Shown here piece after piece: positions 35,978 through 44,349 of a stretch of 64,000 nucleotides of DNA. The position numbers and the translations under genes are program-made. Within the stretch, counting starts at the first letter, position 1. Each line of letters starts with the position of its first letter. Below the pieces are notes generated by a model. It worked only from the letters and a program-made list of their open reading frames with translations. It ran no database searches and was not told where the DNA came from. The DNA lies in contig JANLFM010000001.1 of assembly GCA_024655865.1 (NCBI GenBank), positions 120,572 to 184,571 of the forward strand, read 5' to 3'. The DNA comes from Caldisericota bacterium. Its GTDB lineage: Bacteria > Caldisericota > JANLFM01.

Positions 35978-36914
35978 TTAAACTTCCTTTTCAGAACTGG
36001 CAAGAATTGGCTCGGGTTCATCCTCATCGTGATCGGGCAGTATTCTCTCCGCGTTCCTGATGACTGGAAATAAGTATCCGCTCAGTCCCGAAATCACCAC
36101 GAGGAGGTTAAAGAGAAAGATCATCATGGCCATTCCCGAGCCCGGCCCTACTCCGAAAATTGAGCCAAAAGAACTGGCCAGTGAACCTCCCGGCTGGAAC
36201 GCTGGTTCAAATACGTAATCCGCAAGAGGTCCGGCGATAAGCAAAGCGATGGGAGACACCACCTATTCCTCCCGCAGCCTCGGCAGCCGCTAAAGCTGTG
36301 GCGTTACTTCCAGTTCGAGCCAGGATCATGGGGACAGCTACGGTCCAGGAAAAGCTGGAAAACAGGTTGCCAAAGAGAAAAATCAGTTGCAGGCCCAGAA
36401 GGCTGGGCTTGGAGAAAATATACCGGAATCCATACAGGGATTCCTTAAGCAGGGAACCCGCTCCCTCTATTCCCTCCTTTGAACGGGTAGGACTGGGAAT
36501 GCGGGAAAAAATCAGGGTAGTAAGAGCGATTATCAGGGAGAAAAGGTCAATCAAAAAAATTGGGGCGATCCCCACAAACCCCATCAAGAAAACAGCCAGA
36601 ACGGGAGCTAAAATTCCCGTTCCCGCCTCCGCCATGGTAACCAGAGCCGTGGCGCGGGAGTATTGGTGTTTGGGGATAAGAAGGGTCATGGCAGCGGAAT
36701 AGGCGGGCCAGTGAAAGGCAGCAAATATCCCGGCAAAGGCGCCGAGGGCATGGACATGCCAGATCTCAAGGTTTCCCATCAAAAACAGGATAAAAATTAC
36801 CAGAGTGGAAACTCCCATAGCGCTATCGGCAAGGGCAATAATAAGCTTTCTATTCCACCTGTCCACCAGGGCTCCAGCAATGGGGCTCATGAAAATCTCG
36901 GGCCCAAAGTTCCC
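35978..36914 (-). pseudogene. MFS transporter, truncated and internally deleted
   Basis: Remains of a ~430-residue major facilitator of the kind with the ending LAGPLADxVFEP...YLFPxxRN. The first membrane helices are missing: an in-frame TAA stands 8 codons ahead of MSPIAGALVDRWNRK. About 220 residues follow, then the frame shifts at ~36255, where AEAAGGIGG runs directly into VSPIALLIAGPLADYVFEP, a segment normally more than 100 residues further on. The tail ends in ILPDHDEDEPEP. Two independent lesions make a real pseudogene likely. Confidence 0.82.
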
Positions 36915-37077
36915 TTATTCCACAAATTCCATTTGAACGGCGAATCGCCAATTTGATTTCTGCTTGCTAATTTTTTCAGGTTGCTCCTTTGAAAACGGGT
37001 TTTGCCGGGCTCTCTGCGTCCTGCAAACGATCCCCTTGCCTTGTGAATTTAGGCTCTTTGAAAGGATGAGAGCTAAA

Positions 37078-37626
37078 TTAAAGAATAAGCCTCACCAGAG
37101 GGTACTCGGGATCGTCCCTCAAAATGTGGAAGCCGGAATTGAGGTAGAGCTCCACCGGTCCGGAGGGGTTCTCCAGGCCACTCTTCCTGGCAAAGGTCTC
37201 CACTGCTTTGAACCCTCTTTCTCGAAGTTCCTCAAGTATCTCTTGAAGGAGCTTTTTCCCCAGGCCCAAACCGGAGAATTTTTTATTGCCGATAAAAAGG
37301 CAGGCCAAAAATATGGCGTCCTCACTTAAGGGCCCAGAAGGGTATTCTGCGGCATTGGGGAAAAATCTGGGTGGTCCATATTGAGCGTAAACCGCCCCTT
37401 CCCCATCCAGGAAGAGGATTTTTCCGCATGGGCCGAACTCCTTCCTCACTTCCTCAACCCAGCGAAGTTTCTCTTCGAAAGCTCTTTCCTGCCACCCAGG
37501 AGAGTTTTCCTGCATTTTCTCCGGGTGTTCCCAGTAAAGGCAACGTTTGCAGGAAAAAGGAAACCGGTCGAATTCCGGAGCCCGGGGCAGGGTGCTCTCG
37601 TTTAAATCCTTAATTTCTATTTTCAT
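37078..37626 (-). CDS. GNAT-like N-acetyltransferase
   Basis: 182 residues. The acetyl-CoA loop appears as FSGLGLGKKLLQEILEEL near residue 118, with the family's later YLNSGFHILRDDPEYPLV. The N-terminal half has FPFSCKRCLYWEHPE, two Cys in CKRC that recall a small metal knuckle. Substrate unknown. The gene 27 bases upstream encodes a thiamine-binding-family protein in the same direction. Confidence 0.75.
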   Translation of the reverse strand: MKIEIKDLNESTLPRAPEFDRFPFSCKRCLYWEHPEKMQENSPGWQERAFEEKLRWVEEVRKEFGPCGKILFLDGEGAVYAQYGPPRFFPNAAEYPSGPLSEDAIFLACLFIGNKKFSGLGLGKKLLQEILEELRERGFKAVETFARKSGLENPSGPVELYLNSGFHILRDDPEYPLVRLIL

Positions 37627-37652
37627 TCCCTTCCTTATTTATTAGCTTTTCC

Positions 37653-37961
37653 TTAATCAGAATGACCCAGCTTCTCCTTTACGGAATGGATCTTCCCCTC
37701 CAGGGTAAGCTCTTTATCCCGTCTTTCGTCTATCTTTACAGTAGTGGCCACTCTCAGCACCCCTTGCTCGAACAGGCACTCGTGAACTTTCTTCACCAAA
37801 GTTAAGATTTCGTCCACCGATCCTTGAATGCAGGTAGACATGGGAGTTAGCACATAGGGAATTCCGCTTTCCTCGATGATTTTTTCCACCTCAGCTACAT
37901 AGCGAGAGAGACTGGGAGAGCCAGTCCCCAGCGGAGTAACAGTGATCTCGGCAACCGCCAT
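37653..37961 (-). CDS. Thiamine-binding-type protein, MTH1187/YqgV family
   Basis: 102 residues from ATG 37961 (MAVAEITVTPLGTGSPSLS), chosen because GAGGTG lies six bases ahead; a GTG three codons upstream is less well placed. Ferredoxin-like fold family MTH1187/YkoF, small tetrameric proteins reported to bind thiamine-like ligands. Typical: TPMSTCIQGSVDEIL near residue 42 and VATTVKIDERRD near 78. Biological role uncertain. Confidence 0.88.
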   Translation of the reverse strand: MAVAEITVTPLGTGSPSLSRYVAEVEKIIEESGIPYVLTPMSTCIQGSVDEILTLVKKVHECLFEQGVLRVATTVKIDERRDKELTLEGKIHSVKEKLGHSD

Positions 37962-38013
37962 TCTCCTCACCTCACATAAGATAAGATTTCAACTTTTCAA
38001 GTCGAGGGTTTCT

Positions 38014-38823
38014 TCAAACCCCCTTCTCGAGGCCGAGCGCCCCGCGGACCTCTCTCATGAACTCCTCCTTTTCCAGGACAAAGGCTTTGATGGGAATGCC
38101 GTTGACTACTATCCCTTCGAATCCTCCTCTCTTCTGGAACTCTTCAGGCTCTTCCGCCCAATTTACCCAGCGGATGGGGATTTCAGGCGTCAATTTCTCA
38201 ATTGCCTGTTCCGCCAGCTTGCAAAAGTAGTACTCCCAGGGGCAAAAAGAAGGCCCATAGAGGATCACTACCCTTCCTTTGTCCTCATCTTGCCTGACGT
38301 AAAGGGGTGGCTTCTTTTTCCCTTTTAAGTGAAAACCTTCCTCAAGGGGGAGAGATAGAAAGTCAGGATCATCAGGAGAAGGCTGAAAACCCCTCTTAAG
38401 AAAAAAATCCTTCATGGAAAGTTGCCCCTCTGCCTCTCCAGAGAAAGCCCAAACAGTAATCCCGGAGGCCGGCTTTCCTCCATTCCAATCCTGAGGCTTC
38501 CTGGCCTCCTCTATCAGAGAATCGAGGAGCAACGAGCCTATGCCCTTTCCCCAGTGTTCCTTGCGGGGCACGAAAATACACAGAAGGTGAAATATTCCTT
38601 CTTCGGGGACCGGTTGAAATTGAACCATTCCCGCTATTCCTCCCTCCAGAATAGCTATCCTGGCGAATGGTTCTCCTCTATCCAGCTTATCCCGAACCCA
38701 GGCCTCTTTCAGGGCTACGCCCTTGAGGAACGCCTCATCCTTTGCTCGATGTTCAGGAACGCAAAATCTTGAGAACTCAGGGATGAGTTCTCTGGAAATG
38801 TCCACCACAAAGGGTTTCTCCAT
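38014..38823 (-). CDS. GNAT acetyltransferase with C-terminal thioredoxin-like (YoaP) domain
   Basis: 269 residues. N-terminal GNAT domain (residues ~1-160) with HWGKGIGSLLLDSLIEEA as the acetyl-CoA loop, then a C-terminal part in which VVILYGPSFCPWEYYFCKLA resembles a thioredoxin-fold start with a Cys-rich turn. The domain pair is that of YoaP-like proteins. It ends about 50 bases before the thiamine-binding-family gene, so three same-direction genes may form one unit. Function unknown. Confidence 0.75.
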   Translation of the reverse strand: MEKPFVVDISRELIPEFSRFCVPEHRAKDEAFLKGVALKEAWVRDKLDRGEPFARIAILEGGIAGMVQFQPVPEEGIFHLLCIFVPRKEHWGKGIGSLLLDSLIEEARKPQDWNGGKPASGITVWAFSGEAEGQLSMKDFFLKRGFQPSPDDPDFLSLPLEEGFHLKGKKKPPLYVRQDEDKGRVVILYGPSFCPWEYYFCKLAEQAIEKLTPEIPIRWVNWAEEPEEFQKRGGFEGIVVNGIPIKAFVLEKEEFMREVRGALGLEKGV

Positions 38824-38927
38824 ACAGCTCTCCCATTGGAAAGATTAACTACAGGGATATTTTCTCAGATGAGAAGGGAAAGCACAAAAGACTTTGTTTT
38901 GAAAATTTAAGGCCCCTTCGCAGGAAG

Positions 38928-40040
38928 TCATTCTTCCGTATTCTTATAATCCCGAGGGACCAGTCTTCCCAGGGAGCAAAGGATCTCATAGCTGATAGTG
39001 CCGATCAGATCAGAGAGCTCGTCCACAGGTAAACCTTCCCCGAAAACGATTACTTCTTCGCCCGGTTTTATGTTCTCAATACCAGTCACATCCAGAGCGC
39101 ACATGTCCATACATACTCTCCCCACCTGAGGTACCTTTTTCCCTCGGATGAGAAAATAGCTAAGGTTGGAAAAAAGCCTTGTGTATCCATTTCCATAACC
39201 CAGAGGAATTATGGCGATCTTGCGCTTTTCCTTTGCCGTATATGCCCTTCCATAGCTGACCGTCTCCCCGGGCTCAACCTCCCGGATGCTCATCACCTTG
39301 GTTTTGACGGTCATGGCAGGCCTTAGGGAAATGACCCTCTTTACTTCATTTGAGGGGTAAACGCCGTAGACCATAATTCCCACGCGTACTAAATCCAGGC
39401 GAGATTCTGGCAGCTCTAAGGTGGCCGCGCTATTGGCCATATGCTTTAGAGGAACCCTGATCCCCGCCCTTTCCAGGTCCCGCAGGCACTGGCGGAACCT
39501 TTCCAGCTGGAAGCGGGCAAAGGTTTTATCCTCTTCGTCTGCAGTAGCAAAGTGGCTGAAAACACCTTCAAGCTCCAATCCCGGATGCCCAAGAATTTCT
39601 TTTGCGACCTTCAATGCGTCCTCGCATCGGACACCTAACCTGTTCATTCCTGTATCTATTTTCAGATGAACTCTGATTCTCTTTCTCACTTTTTGCGCTT
39701 CCCGATCAAGCACTTTCAGGGTCGAGGGACTCTCTACGGTTTGGGAAAGACCGTAATTTGCCACAATTTGCGCTTCCTCGGGTTCAATTGGCAGAAGGAC
39801 CAGAATTGGAGCCTTAATCCCCGCCTCTCGCAGTAGTTTCCCCTCAATTGGGTTGGCCACGCCTAACCAGGTAGCACCACTTTTTATGGCAACCTGGCCC
39901 ACTTCAAGAGCTCCGTGTCCATAGCCATCGGCCTTCACTACCGCCATTAAATGGCATTTTTCCCCGATCAGGCCCTTGATGGCTTTAACGTTTTGCGCAA
40001 TCGCTTCCAGATCAATGACTGCTTTGGTCGAATTCGCCAT
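38928..40040 (-). CDS. alr: Alanine racemase
   Basis: 370 residues, full length. PLP enzyme interconverting L- and D-alanine for peptidoglycan. The PLP lysine is Lys36 in AVVKADGYGHGA; the catalytic Tyr is in the C-terminal beta domain near SYGRAYTAKEKRKIAIIPLG. VRVGIMVYGVYPS and VGRVCMDMCALDVT are also typical. Stand-alone gene. With the D-amino-acid aminotransferase at 24.7 kb it points to a peptidoglycan wall. Confidence 0.97.
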   Translation of the reverse strand: MANSTKAVIDLEAIAQNVKAIKGLIGEKCHLMAVVKADGYGHGALEVGQVAIKSGATWLGVANPIEGKLLREAGIKAPILVLLPIEPEEAQIVANYGLSQTVESPSTLKVLDREAQKVRKRIRVHLKIDTGMNRLGVRCEDALKVAKEILGHPGLELEGVFSHFATADEEDKTFARFQLERFRQCLRDLERAGIRVPLKHMANSAATLELPESRLDLVRVGIMVYGVYPSNEVKRVISLRPAMTVKTKVMSIREVEPGETVSYGRAYTAKEKRKIAIIPLGYGNGYTRLFSNLSYFLIRGKKVPQVGRVCMDMCALDVTGIENIKPGEEVIVFGEGLPVDELSDLIGTISYEILCSLGRLVPRDYKNTEE

Positions 40041-40128
40041 GGCATACTCCTAAAAGAACCGCGCGGGCCAATTCTTCGCCGGCGCATGTGCTTGATTTTA
40101 CTTTTTTTAGACGGAAAATGGTAGGAGT

Positions 40129-41154
40129 TTAATTCTTTTTCTTCTTGAAGGAAGGCAGGGTGGGGGGTTCAGTATTAAATCCCTTCTCCCTCCATCCGCG
40201 CCTCCTTTCCGCGCAGGGGAAATTGCTTTCTCCTTGCTTTCTCAGAGTAAAGAAAGCCGTATGGATCAATGAACCGGCGTGGATCAGAGAGGAACCAACC
40301 ACCCTTTTTCCACTGAATCTATAATCTATGCCATACCCCACGGAATTGAAGACTTCAACTTTGCACTTCTTGATCTCCTCAATAAAGGTTTGGGGAAGGG
40401 TAATCCGTTGAAGATCTCGAGTTAGGTGCAAAAGGGCATCAAGCGCATAACTTCCCAGAATTTTCCTGTACAGCCTGAAATAGGCTTTGGAGGAAGAAAG
40501 AAATTCCATTCCCACAATAATCCCGTCGATCTGGACCATTAAGCCCTTCTGCTCCGGCAGTGGTTCAAAAGCCTGGAGGTATTCCTCAAGGTCCTCGGAC
40601 TTTTCCCGCGCTATGTCGCGAAAGGCCCCGGTTTCGGGTCTGCAGTTCGCTTCCTGGGCAATTTGATCAATTTCTCTCCAGATGGATCCCTGATCGGAAC
40701 GGAATCCCGTTTTACTTCTCAGGGACTCGGTAACGGTTTTCACTTTCTCCTCCCTGATCCTTGAGGAGATAAAAAAATCAGAATTGCCAAAACTCTTCGA
40801 TACCTGAAACCATCTTCCCCTTTCTGTACAGCTTACGGGAATAATCGTTTTCGATTTTTCCTTGAGAAGGATGGTAGTGTTCAGGGTCCTGTTCTGTTTG
40901 GCGCCAATTAATTCCTCCCCATCCAGGATGAGCACGGGGAGATCGGCTTCGTTTATCGCCAGTAGTTCTGGCACTACCCCTATTTGGTCCTTTTCCCTGA
41001 TTGTGAGGAGGCCCGCTTCCAGTGCTTCGTCAAAAGTAAGGTATTCCAGCCCCTGGGCGTCATCATAATAAAGTGGGGCAATGGACATATTTTTGTAGTT
41101 GTGGAACTCCCCCACCTGCAGTTTCTCAAGGAGGGAAACAAACAAACCTTGCAC
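40129..41154 (-). CDS. ARPP-1 (DUF6569) domain protein
   Basis: 341 residues. LPVLILDGEELIGAKQNRTLN near residue 75, with IIPVSCTERGRWF following, matches the ARPP-1 family as I know it. A central insert (~residues 130-200) and a basic tail ending KKKKN are present. The family has no established function. It is divergent from the lipase gene. Confidence 0.75.
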   Translation of the reverse strand: MQGLFVSLLEKLQVGEFHNYKNMSIAPLYYDDAQGLEYLTFDEALEAGLLTIREKDQIGVVPELLAINEADLPVLILDGEELIGAKQNRTLNTTILLKEKSKTIIPVSCTERGRWFQVSKSFGNSDFFISSRIREEKVKTVTESLRSKTGFRSDQGSIWREIDQIAQEANCRPETGAFRDIAREKSEDLEEYLQAFEPLPEQKGLMVQIDGIIVGMEFLSSSKAYFRLYRKILGSYALDALLHLTRDLQRITLPQTFIEEIKKCKVEVFNSVGYGIDYRFSGKRVVGSSLIHAGSLIHTAFFTLRKQGESNFPCAERRRGWREKGFNTEPPTLPSFKKKKN

Positions 41155-41376
41155 CGTAAATCACCCCTCATCAGTAAATTTTGTTTGATCATAAACCCCG
41201 AACGCTGCCAGCTTATGTGTCACCATTACCAAAAATTAAAAATAAAGGGCTTTTATGACCCGGACCATTCTCTCTCCCATTCGGTCAAATGCAACTTCAA
41301 AGAGAGGCTGAATTCTCTCCCCGGGCGTGCGGAAATGATAAAATGTGGGGTGTACTCAGTCATCTGGAGGGGTAAA

Positions 41377-42219
41377 ATGGCTCACTATACGGGCAAATTT
41401 AGAGGGGCCGGAGATCTGGAGCTTTTCTACCAGTGCTGGGAAACGGATGTGCCCAATAAAGTGAACCTTCTAATCATTCACGGCTTCGGGGAGCACAGTG
41501 GAAGGTACATGAACCTCGTTGACCACCTTGTACCCAGAGGGTATACGGTCTGGGGCTTTGATCATCGCGGACATGGAAGATCCCCGGGGCAGCGCGGACA
41601 CATCAACAGCTGGCAAGAATTCAGGGAGGATGTGCGATCCTTTGTTCAGATGGTGAGGGAAAAAGAGCAGCGCACTCCAATTTTTATTTTCGGGCACAGC
41701 CTGGGAGGCCTGATTGCTTTGGAGTTTGCCTTACACTACCCCGAAGGCTTAAAGGGGGTTATCGCCTCAAGTCCCGCTCTGGCACAAGTAGGTGTGTCCC
41801 CACTCCTTCTGGCTCTTTCGAAGATCCTTTCCGCGCTCTGCCCCCGGATTTCCATAAATATCAAATTGAATGCTGATCTTATCTCCAGGGATAAGGAGGT
41901 TGTTCGCGCTTACCGCGAGGATCCTCTGGTGCACAGTCTGGCAACCCCCAGGTTAGGGCCGGAACTGGATAAAGCAAAGTTTTGGACGATGGAACACGCT
42001 CAGGAATGGAAGCTGCCGCTGTTAATCTTGCAGGGAACCGCGGACTCCCTCGTTTCTCCAGAGGGGAGCAGAATCTTTTTTGAAAGGGTCCCCATTCAGG
42101 ATAAAAAGCTTATAGAGTACGAGGGGGGATACCATGAATCGCATAACGATCTCCATTTTGAACAGGTGATGAAGGACCTGGAAGCCTGGTTGGAAGCTCA
42201 CTTAGCTCAATCAATTTAG
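41377..42219 (+). CDS. Monoacylglycerol lipase-like alpha/beta hydrolase
   Basis: 280 residues from ATG 41377, preceded by GGAGGGG; the frame is open upstream but that part lacks family sequence and overlaps a divergent gene. Signatures: IIHGFGEHSGRY (oxyanion region), FDHRGHGRSPGQRGHI, nucleophile elbow GHSLGG, Asp in QGTADSLVSPEGS and the final His in GGYHESHND. Members release fatty acids from monoacylglycerols or act as lysophospholipases in the cytoplasm. Confidence 0.92.
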   Translation: MAHYTGKFRGAGDLELFYQCWETDVPNKVNLLIIHGFGEHSGRYMNLVDHLVPRGYTVWGFDHRGHGRSPGQRGHINSWQEFREDVRSFVQMVREKEQRTPIFIFGHSLGGLIALEFALHYPEGLKGVIASSPALAQVGVSPLLLALSKILSALCPRISINIKLNADLISRDKEVVRAYREDPLVHSLATPRLGPELDKAKFWTMEHAQEWKLPLLILQGTADSLVSPEGSRIFFERVPIQDKKLIEYEGGYHESHNDLHFEQVMKDLEAWLEAHLAQSI

Positions 42220-42628
42220 CTTTCGCTTCCCGTTTTGCTTTCTCTATTTTCTTTCTATAAGTTTCGGGCTATCGTCCAGCTTGAAGGGCTTAGCTTTTGA
42301 ACTGTAATGCAAAATTCAAAAACATCATTTACCTGAACTTATGACTTATGTGCGAGTTTCTTTCACAGGTTGAGGCCAGGCCCAGTGGTTGCGAAAAATT
42401 TTCAAAAGTTTTTAAAATTTCCCGAATTTTATGGTAAAATTAGTTTAAAGTTAAAGAGGGTGGCCCGAAGTAATCACCTGTAAAAACCTCGAATACTTTA
42501 TATACCTTTAGTTCCTATCTCATGATTCACCCTCAAAAAGAGAGGTGATGCGTAAAGGGAAAGCTGTTAGGATTTCAAAAGAAGTTTGGGAAATTTTATA
42601 AAAAAAGAAAGGGGGACTTTTTAGTAAT
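42220..42628 (+). other. 409-base leader/intergenic region ahead of the DUF2193 gene
   Basis: The upstream half is featureless and A/T-rich. A predicted promoter at 42412-42440 would give a ~180-base leader. The leader contains two crossing pairs of complementary heptamers: GAGGGTG (42456-42462) with CACCCTC (42528-42534), and ATCACCT (42473-42479) with AGGTGAT (42543-42549). It also has a 17-codon frame at 42548-42601 (MRKGKAVRISKEVWEIL), whose ATG lies in the last heptamer. A regulatory leader is possible but not established. Confidence 0.35.
42412..42440 (+). promoter_or_regulatory. Predicted promoter of the DUF2193 gene
   Basis: TTAAAA (42412-42417), a 17-base spacer, then TAAAAT (42435-42440). 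The -35 matches consensus at four of six positions. It is the best-spaced candidate in the region. Confidence 0.4.
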
Positions 42629-44170
42629 ATGCCAGATAAGGCGATTTATGAAAAGATGGTAAAAGAGGCTGTAGGGGCTGCGAGGGCTGATTATGGTGTA
42701 ATTAAGCAAAAGAGGGGTGGTCAATTCAAACTTACCGACGCCAAGCCATACGTAGATGCTGCAACCTCAATGAAGCCCGGCCCGGGTCAATCCAAAGAGA
42801 TCTTTGACCTTCACGTTGAGTCCGTAAAAGCCCATTATGACATTTTAGTAGGTCTCACTGATACCATCCGCCCCGAGGACGATCCCTTCGTAGAGCACTA
42901 CCAGACACCCCCCATCCTGGAAATCCTTTATGAGGTAGACCCGGCTTTCAAGGCCTCGATGTGGAAGTTCATCGACGCCATCGCTGCCAACAAAGCCCTA
43001 GTCGGCCGCGAGGCTGCAAGGCGCTACGGTGGCATGTATGGTCCCACCTGTGTTGTGGACTTCGCAATGTCGGTGGGCTCCACTTCCAACGTAGTCAACC
43101 AGATCCTGAGGACCCTGGACATTCCCGCTGACCACAAGAAGACCATTCTCGCTGCCAAGAGCTGGGGAATGAACACCTCCTACGGAATTGGCTCCGCTTT
43201 CCGGGCCGCCGTTGAAGCTGGGAAAACCCTGGCCGAGGCCGAGCAGGCAGAGGTCGAGACGCTCCAGTTCATTTACCGCGAGCCGGTAGCTGCTCAGGCC
43301 CACCTGATGGACACCCATAACCTGGGCGGGCACGGACCGCACACCTCCTTCGATACGAGAAAATACATGGCCCAGTACAAGGAGAGAATCAGGCCATTCG
43401 TCTTGGCTGCTCTGAACGCTAAAGTACATCCTGCAAACATCGTGGTTGTCCCCGCCTACTGCGTGGGTGACGTCGGCCACCATATTGCCCAGTCCGCTTA
43501 TAACATGTTCAAGGATGACATGGTCTTCGGAATCTACGAAGCCGTCACGGACGTCTTAGAGAACACCCTGAGGAAGGGCCTGGAGCTGGATGCTTACAAG
43601 AGTGAATGGGACGTCCTGACTGTGGCAACCGGTGCCCCTGCTGCGGCCACAGCTTACATTCTCTGGTTGGATTCCTTCACCGTTCCCATGGTAATTGACC
43701 TCTTCACCAAGCGCTTCTACAACTATGCCGCCATGAATCCCAAGCGCGGTGAGGCTGATGAGCTCCACAACGTGGACTTCATGGATATCCTCCTCCGCGG
43801 CGAGTCCATCCTGGACATCAGCCCCATCGGCGGTGGCGCCAAGATCAAGGGAATTCCCATCGACTTCAGCCCCATTGACAAGCACGAGGCCGTTTCCAAC
43901 CCGCAGCGCTACACCTATCCCGCCTGCGCCATCACCCAGCGCTTCGCCGCATTGATGAGCCTGGCGGACTTCCCCTGCTATCTCACTCCCGAGTGCGTAA
44001 CGGCGACACTTTCCACTAACTGCATCGCCTTCCACCCAGAGACCCCTGGCGCTCCCGTAAGAGGATGCAAGCACTGCGCTGCCACCACCTTAATTAAGAG
44101 GAACGTTCCCTTCGTCAAGGGAGTCGGAAAAGGCAACAAGGGTTACTGCCAGTGGGATGTAGCCGTATAA
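42629..44170 (+). CDS. DUF2193 family protein
   Basis: 513 residues with an excellent ribosome site (AAAGGGGGAC). I recognise the DUF2193 family, otherwise known to me mainly from methanogens; its reaction is unknown. Conserved-looking blocks: DPFVEHYQTPPILEILYE near residue 90, GPTCVVDFAMSVGSTSNVV near 145, KSWGMNTSYGIG, VPAYCVGDVGHHIAQSAYN near 280, and YPACAITQRF. A Cys-rich end follows (CKHCAATTL... GYCQWDVAV). Cys/His richness suggests a metal or redox site. There are no membrane segments. Codons are visibly biased to C- and G-ending forms, as in a highly expressed gene. It directly precedes the H4MPT cluster but has its own strong terminator. Confidence 0.85.
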   Translation: MPDKAIYEKMVKEAVGAARADYGVIKQKRGGQFKLTDAKPYVDAATSMKPGPGQSKEIFDLHVESVKAHYDILVGLTDTIRPEDDPFVEHYQTPPILEILYEVDPAFKASMWKFIDAIAANKALVGREAARRYGGMYGPTCVVDFAMSVGSTSNVVNQILRTLDIPADHKKTILAAKSWGMNTSYGIGSAFRAAVEAGKTLAEAEQAEVETLQFIYREPVAAQAHLMDTHNLGGHGPHTSFDTRKYMAQYKERIRPFVLAALNAKVHPANIVVVPAYCVGDVGHHIAQSAYNMFKDDMVFGIYEAVTDVLENTLRKGLELDAYKSEWDVLTVATGAPAAATAYILWLDSFTVPMVIDLFTKRFYNYAAMNPKRGEADELHNVDFMDILLRGESILDISPIGGGAKIKGIPIDFSPIDKHEAVSNPQRYTYPACAITQRFAALMSLADFPCYLTPECVTATLSTNCIAFHPETPGAPVRGCKHCAATTLIKRNVPFVKGVGKGNKGYCQWDVAV

Positions 44171-44204
44171 GGCTACCTCCTTTTGGTGGTTTAGTGTAAT
44201 TTAT

Positions 44205-44242
44205 GCCACTGGTGAGGGAATCCCTCACCAGTGGCTGTTTTT
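44205..44242 (+). terminator. Intrinsic terminator of the DUF2193 gene
   Basis: A perfect 15-bp inverted repeat (44205-44219 with 44221-44235) followed by TGTTTTT. One of the best terminators in the window; it isolates the DUF2193 transcript from mtdB. Confidence 0.92.
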
Positions 44243-44349
44243 AATCGGAGGGGGCTTAATTCATTCAATGGAAACCCTTCCTTGATTTTTCATGAAAAGG
44301 GGCTCGGATTGTTTTAAAATAATTCCAAATCAATTGCTTGGAGGTGAAA

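Noticed and set aside
36663-37329. Plus-strand frames opposite the MFS remnant and the GNAT gene
   Set aside because: They are shadows of minus-strand coding sequence with no recognisable domains.
40984-41376. N-terminal extension of the monoacylglycerol lipase frame
   Set aside because: It overlaps the divergent ARPP-1 gene, and ATG 41377 has GGAGGGG and starts the family-like sequence.
42490-42505. TTTATATA resembling an archaeal TATA box before the DUF2193 gene
   Set aside because: The surrounding genes are bacterial with sigma-type promoters and ribosome sites; A/T-rich words of this kind are expected by chance here.
42998-44074. Long open frames on the minus strand opposite the DUF2193 gene
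   Set aside because: They mirror the strong codon bias of the real gene, have no ribosome sites and no family resemblance.
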